Source of the DNA: Acidimicrobiia bacterium
GTDB lineage: Bacteria > Actinomycetota > Acidimicrobiia > Acidimicrobiales > Poriferisodalaceae
Direction: 5' to 3'
Length of the DNA: 64,000 nt
Assembly (NCBI GenBank): GCA_022826045.1
Contig: JAJDVQ010000008.1
Coordinates: 1-64,000 of the forward strand
Every line of letters begins with the position of its first letter. The first letter of the stretch is position 1. The notes under the pieces were generated by a model, which was given only the letters and a program-made list of their open reading frames with translations, did no database searches and was not told the DNA's origin. This document shows positions 60,147 through 64,000 of this stretch, piece by piece. The translations under genes were made by a program, and so were the position numbers.

Positions 60147-63041
60147 ATGACGATGACTGACGCGCCGAGGACGGCGGGTTCACACTCCGATCCTCGATCT
60201 CCGGGCGCGCCGCTGCGGCTGCGCCGGCACTTCACGACGGCCGGCGCTCACCCGTACGAGACCGTGAAGTGGGAGCGCCACGACGCCTCGATCACCAACG
60301 CGACCGACGGCACGGTGGCGTTCGCCCAGCCCGACGTCGAATTCCCGGCCGACTGGAGCCCCACGGCGGTCAACATCGTGGCGCAGAAGTATTTCCGCGG
60401 CACGCTCGGCACACCCGAGCGGGAGCGGTCGTTGCGGCAGGTCATCGACCGCGTGGCAGGCACCATCACCCGCTGGGCGGCTGACGACGGCTATTTCTCC
60501 TCCCCTGACGAGGAGGCGGTCTTCGAGGCCGAGCTGTCATGGCTGCTGCTGCATCAGCGCGTCGCCTTCAACAGCCCGGTGTGGTTCAACATCGGCGTGA
60601 AGGGCGTACCGCAGCAGGCTTCAGCGTGCTTCATCCTCGCGGTCTCCGACGAGATGGAATCCATCTTGGAGTGGTACGTCACCGAAGGCCGCATCTTCAA
60701 GGGCGGCTCCGGGGCCGGCGTCAACCTCTCGGCGCTGCGGGCGTCGTCCGAACCGCTGTCGGGCGGCGGCACTGCCAGCGGCCCGGTCAGCTTCATGCGC
60801 GGCGCCGACGCATCGGCAGGCACGATCCGCAGCGGCGGCAAGACCCGGCGCGCCGCCAAGATGGTGCTGCTCGACGCCGACCACCCTGACATCGAGGCAT
60901 TCGTGTGGTGCAAGGCGCGCGAGGAGCGCAAGGCACGAGCCCTCGCCGCGGCCGGCTTCGACATGGATCTCGACGGCGCCGATTCGTTCTCGATCCAGTA
61001 CCAGAACGCCAACAACTCGGTGCGATTGCCCGACGAGTTCATGGCGGCGGTGGAGAACGACGATTCGTGGGAGCTGCGTGCGCGTACCAGCGGCGAGGCG
61101 ACCTCGGTGGTGGGCGCGCGCGAGCTGCTCCGCCAGATCGCCCAGGCGGCGTGGGAGTGCGCCGATCCCGGCGTGCAGTTCTCGACCACGATCAACGATT
61201 GGCACACCGCGCCGGCCCATGGCCCGATCAGTGCCAGCAACCCGTGCAGCGAGTACGTCCACCTTGACAATTCGGCCTGCAATCTGGCCAGCGTCAACCT
61301 GCTGCCCTTCCTGGAGGCTGAGCCCCGGGCCCGAGCGGCCCGTGAGCGCGAATCGATGGGAGACGGAGAACAAGAGCGGGAAGCAATCGATGACATCGCC
61401 CTCTGCGAGTTCGACATCGAGGGCTTGCGCCAGGCGGTGCGCATCACGTTCATCGCCCAAGACGTGCTGGTGAGCCATGCGGACTACCCGACAGAGCTCA
61501 TCGGCGAGACGTCTCGCAGTTTCCGCCAGCTCGGCTTGGGCTTCACCAATCTGGGCGCGCTGCTGATGGCGGTCGGCGCCCCCTATGACTCGCCGCCGGC
61601 CCGTGCGCTCGCTGCAGCGGTCACTGCGCTGATCTGCGGCGAGGCATACGCCACCTCCGCCGACCTGGCGGCGCGGCTGAGCCCATTCGACGGCCTCGCT
61701 GCGAATGCCGATGCGATGGCTGGCGTCCTGCGGCGGCACCGCGATGCGCTCGATCTCATCGAGCCGATCTCTGGCGAGAGAGGCTCCGTCCCGACGGCGT
61801 CCGGCTTGGACGCTCTGGCCGAACAGCTGCGCTCTGCCGCACGCGAGCGCTGGGATCATGCCGTCGGCGGCTGTGATAGGAACGGCGTGCGGAACGCGCA
61901 GGCGACGGTGATCGCGCCGACGGGGACCATCTCGTTCATGATGGACTGCGACACCACCGGGATCGAACCCGATCTCGGCCTGGTGAAGCACAAGAAGCTG
62001 GTCGGGGGCGGCGACCTGCGCATCGTCAACTCGACGGTGCCGGTGGCTCTCGGGCGGCTGGGCTACTCCCTGTCGGAGATTGCCGATATCGAGGCCCACA
62101 TCCTCCGCAGCGGCGGCATCGCCGGGGCCCCCCACCTTGCCGACGACCATCTTGCAGTGTTCGCCTGCTCGATCGGCGACGACGCGATCTCACCGTGGGG
62201 CCACGTCGCGATGATGGCCGCGTGCCAGCCGTTCGTCTCGGGCGCGATCTCCAAGACGGTCAACCTGCCCGAAGACGCCACCGTCGCTGACATCGAGGAC
62301 CTGTTCATCGAGTCGTGGCGGCTCGGACTCAAGGCCGTGGCGATCTACCGAGACAACTGCAAGGTGTCCCAGCCACTGTCGGTCGGGCCGGCGGCATCGG
62401 GCGCCGATGCTCCCGCAGCCGCCACAGCGGCGCTGGGGGGAGCAGCGGTGCCGCCGCGCAATCGGCTGCCTCGCAGGCGCCAGTCGCGCACGTTCTCATT
62501 CCGGGTCACCGACTGCCATGGCTTCATGACCGTCGGCGAGTACGACGACGGCCGGCCCGGCGAGATCTTCCTCACCGTGGCCAAGCAGGGCTCGACGCTG
62601 GCCGGGATCATGGATGCCTTCGCCATCTCGGTGAGCCATGGCTTGCAGCACGGGGTGCCGTTGCGCTCCTACGTCGAGGCGTTCACCAGCATGCGATTCG
62701 AGCCCGCCGGGCTCACCGACGATCCCGAGCTTCGGATCGCCACCAGCATCGTCGACTACATCTTCCGCCGCCTCGCCCTCGAGTACCTGTCGTTCGACGA
62801 ACGCAGCGAGCTGGGGGTGCTCAGCGTGGACGAGCGCACCGACCCGCCGCTGCCCGGCCTCGAGAGTGCCTCGGTCCCCACAGCCATCGGTGCCGAGCCC
62901 GCACCCGACCCGCCGTCTCAGCCTGTTGAACCGGCCGGGCACCGCGATGCACCGCTGTGCATGGCGTGCGGCGATCGTATGGTGCGCGCCGGCTCGTGCT
63001 TTGCATGCCGGTCCTGCGGAGCGACGAGCGGCTGCGGCTAG
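60147..63041 (+). CDS. nrdJ: Class II (adenosylcobalamin-dependent) ribonucleoside-diphosphate reductase
   Basis: 964 residues. The core has FNSPVWFNIGV, FKGGSGAGVNLSAL, the active-site loop SNPCSEYVHLD, VIAPTGTISFMMDCDTTGIE and SWRLGLKAVAIYRDNCK, as in B12-dependent NrdJ. The C-terminus ends with a four-Cys zinc ribbon (CMACGDR and CFACRSCG), typical of this class. It makes deoxyribonucleotides without oxygen. ATG 60147 is used; ATG 60153 is possible. In streptomycetes nrdR-nrdJ sit beside lexA; here lexA is near but nrdR is not seen. Confidence 0.95.
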   Translation: MTMTDAPRTAGSHSDPRSPGAPLRLRRHFTTAGAHPYETVKWERHDASITNATDGTVAFAQPDVEFPADWSPTAVNIVAQKYFRGTLGTPERERSLRQVIDRVAGTITRWAADDGYFSSPDEEAVFEAELSWLLLHQRVAFNSPVWFNIGVKGVPQQASACFILAVSDEMESILEWYVTEGRIFKGGSGAGVNLSALRASSEPLSGGGTASGPVSFMRGADASAGTIRSGGKTRRAAKMVLLDADHPDIEAFVWCKAREERKARALAAAGFDMDLDGADSFSIQYQNANNSVRLPDEFMAAVENDDSWELRARTSGEATSVVGARELLRQIAQAAWECADPGVQFSTTINDWHTAPAHGPISASNPCSEYVHLDNSACNLASVNLLPFLEAEPRARAARERESMGDGEQEREAIDDIALCEFDIEGLRQAVRITFIAQDVLVSHADYPTELIGETSRSFRQLGLGFTNLGALLMAVGAPYDSPPARALAAAVTALICGEAYATSADLAARLSPFDGLAANADAMAGVLRRHRDALDLIEPISGERGSVPTASGLDALAEQLRSAARERWDHAVGGCDRNGVRNAQATVIAPTGTISFMMDCDTTGIEPDLGLVKHKKLVGGGDLRIVNSTVPVALGRLGYSLSEIADIEAHILRSGGIAGAPHLADDHLAVFACSIGDDAISPWGHVAMMAACQPFVSGAISKTVNLPEDATVADIEDLFIESWRLGLKAVAIYRDNCKVSQPLSVGPAASGADAPAAATAALGGAAVPPRNRLPRRRQSRTFSFRVTDCHGFMTVGEYDDGRPGEIFLTVAKQGSTLAGIMDAFAISVSHGLQHGVPLRSYVEAFTSMRFEPAGLTDDPELRIATSIVDYIFRRLALEYLSFDERSELGVLSVDERTDPPLPGLESASVPTAIGAEPAPDPPSQPVEPAGHRDAPLCMACGDRMVRAGSCFACRSCGATSGCG

Positions 63042-63057
63042 CCGGCTGGCTGGCTAG
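63038..63057. terminator. Inverted repeat spanning the convergent nrdJ and hemH stops
   Basis: CTAGCC (63038-63043) pairs with GGCTAG (63052-63057) around an 8-base loop; both stop codons lie in the arms. Short, GC-rich and without a T-run. Confidence 0.35.
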
Positions 63058-64000
63058 ACGACGCAGCAGCCGGGGGTGCAGCTGTCAGGCCGCGGGCCGA
63101 GACGTCCGATTGCGGGCCGGTCGCTGCGAAGACCTGCTGTCTCTTCGACGAGGTCGACGAGTGCCTCGACGAACAGCGGATGGGTGCCGACCGTGCGGGC
63201 ACGCACCATGGTGATGCCTGCCCGCGCCGCAGTTGATCGTGCCCGGGTGTCGAGGTCGACCAGTACCTCCATGTGATCGGAAACGAATCCGAGCGGCACG
63301 ACCAGGACCGAGCCGATCCCCATAGAGCCAAGCTCGACCAAGCGGTCACTGACGTCGGGCTCGAGCCACGGCACCTGCGGCGGCCCGCTGCGGGACTGGT
63401 AGACGATCTCGGTCTCGCCGGCAAGTCCGGCTGCTGCTGCAACGGATTCGGCGGCATCAGCCAATTGGGCTTCGTAGTCGCACGCCGCCGCCATCGGTAC
63501 CGGCACGCTGTGCGCGGTGAACAGGGTGCGCACGCCGTCGCGCAGGTGCGCGCCGTCGACCGCTTCACGGACTCGCCCGGCCATGGCGCCCGCGAACCCA
63601 GGGTGATTGCCGTAGACGCGGACCCGTGTGAGCTTCGGTGCCCCGTCCACCTCGGCAGCGGCTCGGGCCAGATCCTCGTGGTATTGGCGACAGCCCGAAT
63701 ACGAGCTGAATGCGGAGGTGACGATGACGGCTGCGTTCCGCCGGCCCTCGGCGGCCATCTGGCGGAGCGTGTCGGCAAGGTAGGGGTGCCAGTTCCGGTT
63801 GCCCCAGTAGCAGGCGAGAGGTGTACCCCTGCGGGCGAGCTCATCCGACAGGGCCGCCAGCAGTGAGCGATTCTGCTCGTTGATCGGGCTCGCGCCGCCG
63901 TGACGGAGGTACTGCTGGCGGACCTGCGCGAGCCGCTCGGGCGGAACGTTCCGCCCGCGGGTCACGTTCTCCAAGAAAGGCATGACGTCGTCTGGGCCTT
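63054..64000 (-). CDS. hemH: Ferrochelatase (5' end outside window)
   Basis: About 315 residues are visible; the frame stays open to the window end, reading GPDDVMPFLENVTRGRNVP, which follows the usual N-terminal LxxFGGP segment, so the start lies beyond 64000. GGASPINEQNRSLL, the metal-site His in FTAHSVPVP, YQSRSGPPQVPWLEPD and PLGFVSDHMEVLVDLD are typical. It inserts Fe(II) into porphyrin; actinobacterial forms act on coproporphyrin III. The end CTPGCCVV holds three Cys that may serve the [2Fe-2S] site known in this group. Confidence 0.94.
   Translation of the reverse strand, partial: GPDDVMPFLENVTRGRNVPPERLAQVRQQYLRHGGASPINEQNRSLLAALSDELARRGTPLACYWGNRNWHPYLADTLRQMAAEGRRNAAVIVTSAFSSYSGCRQYHEDLARAAAEVDGAPKLTRVRVYGNHPGFAGAMAGRVREAVDGAHLRDGVRTLFTAHSVPVPMAAACDYEAQLADAAESVAAAAGLAGETEIVYQSRSGPPQVPWLEPDVSDRLVELGSMGIGSVLVVPLGFVSDHMEVLVDLDTRARSTAARAGITMVRARTVGTHPLFVEALVDLVEETAGLRSDRPAIGRLGPRPDSCTPGCCVV

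Overview
The window looks like a chromosomal segment of a high-GC actinobacterium. The best fit is class Acidimicrobiia, possibly a marine or host-associated lineage. This placement is inference, based on codon use, LexA boxes of the CGAACnnnnGTTCG type, a BldD-like regulator, an actinobacterial Tad pilus locus, F420/LLM and CoA-transferase genes, and a class II ribonucleotide reductase. Genes are dense, often with 1-4 bp stop/start overlaps. No gene-free stretch exceeds 300 bp; the longest is 59893-60146. No rRNA, CRISPR array, IS transposase or prophage was seen.

Layout. 1-4.4 kb (minus): glycine betaine/proline-type ABC importer: a lipoprotein with nine ADDDM repeats, a permease with a roughly 470-residue extension, and the ATPase. 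4.5-8.7 kb (plus): a [4Fe-4S]/NrfD fusion protein with a molybdopterin oxidoreductase. 8.7-31.4 kb: a mixed catabolic zone holding two alpha/beta hydrolases, an esterase, two enoyl-CoA hydratases, an acyl-CoA synthetase, an epoxide hydrolase, two CaiB-type CoA transferases, a PLP decarboxylase, an aminotransferase, a deacetylase, a phosphotransferase and ung. 26-35 kb contains several broken genes: an AAA/DUF4143 ATPase with its Walker motifs deleted, a frameshifted cadherin/SwmB-like surface protein, a beheaded SnoaL-like gene, and a VOC gene running into the tail of an acyltransferase E2 gene. These point to repeated deletions.

32.3-34.7 kb is the most unusual part. A roughly 1.05-kb insert is bounded by a perfect 20-bp repeat of the 3' end of a tRNA-Ala(GGC) gene. 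It carries only two coupled genes, a 91-residue protein and an AbiEii-like nucleotidyltransferase that appears to start at CTG. This is a candidate tRNA-integrated mini-island with a toxin-antitoxin-like pair. A VapBC pair with a readable promoter/operator follows directly.

35-48 kb: VOC and LLM oxidoreductases and a second phosphotransferase, then housekeeping genes: comEA-comEC-holA, rpsT divergent from lepA, and hrcA-dnaJ-BldD-like regulator-hemW. 47.9-54.5 kb (minus): a compact Tad pilus operon (cpaB, tadA, tadB, tadC, pilin-like, three TadE-like genes) behind a clear TTGACA promoter, followed by a membrane pseudokinase with its own near-leaderless promoter. 54.8-64 kb: an excisionase-fold HTH gene, a CPBP protease, cysS, nudC, lexA with two SOS boxes, a RibD-C reductase, nrdJ behind a cluster of DnaA-box-like sites, and hemH cut by the window end.

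Starts. Two genes (13767 and 32731) have no ATG/GTG/TTG that would keep their conserved N-termini. Both fit a CTG start that overlaps the previous stop as CTGA, so CTG may be a real start codon in this genome.
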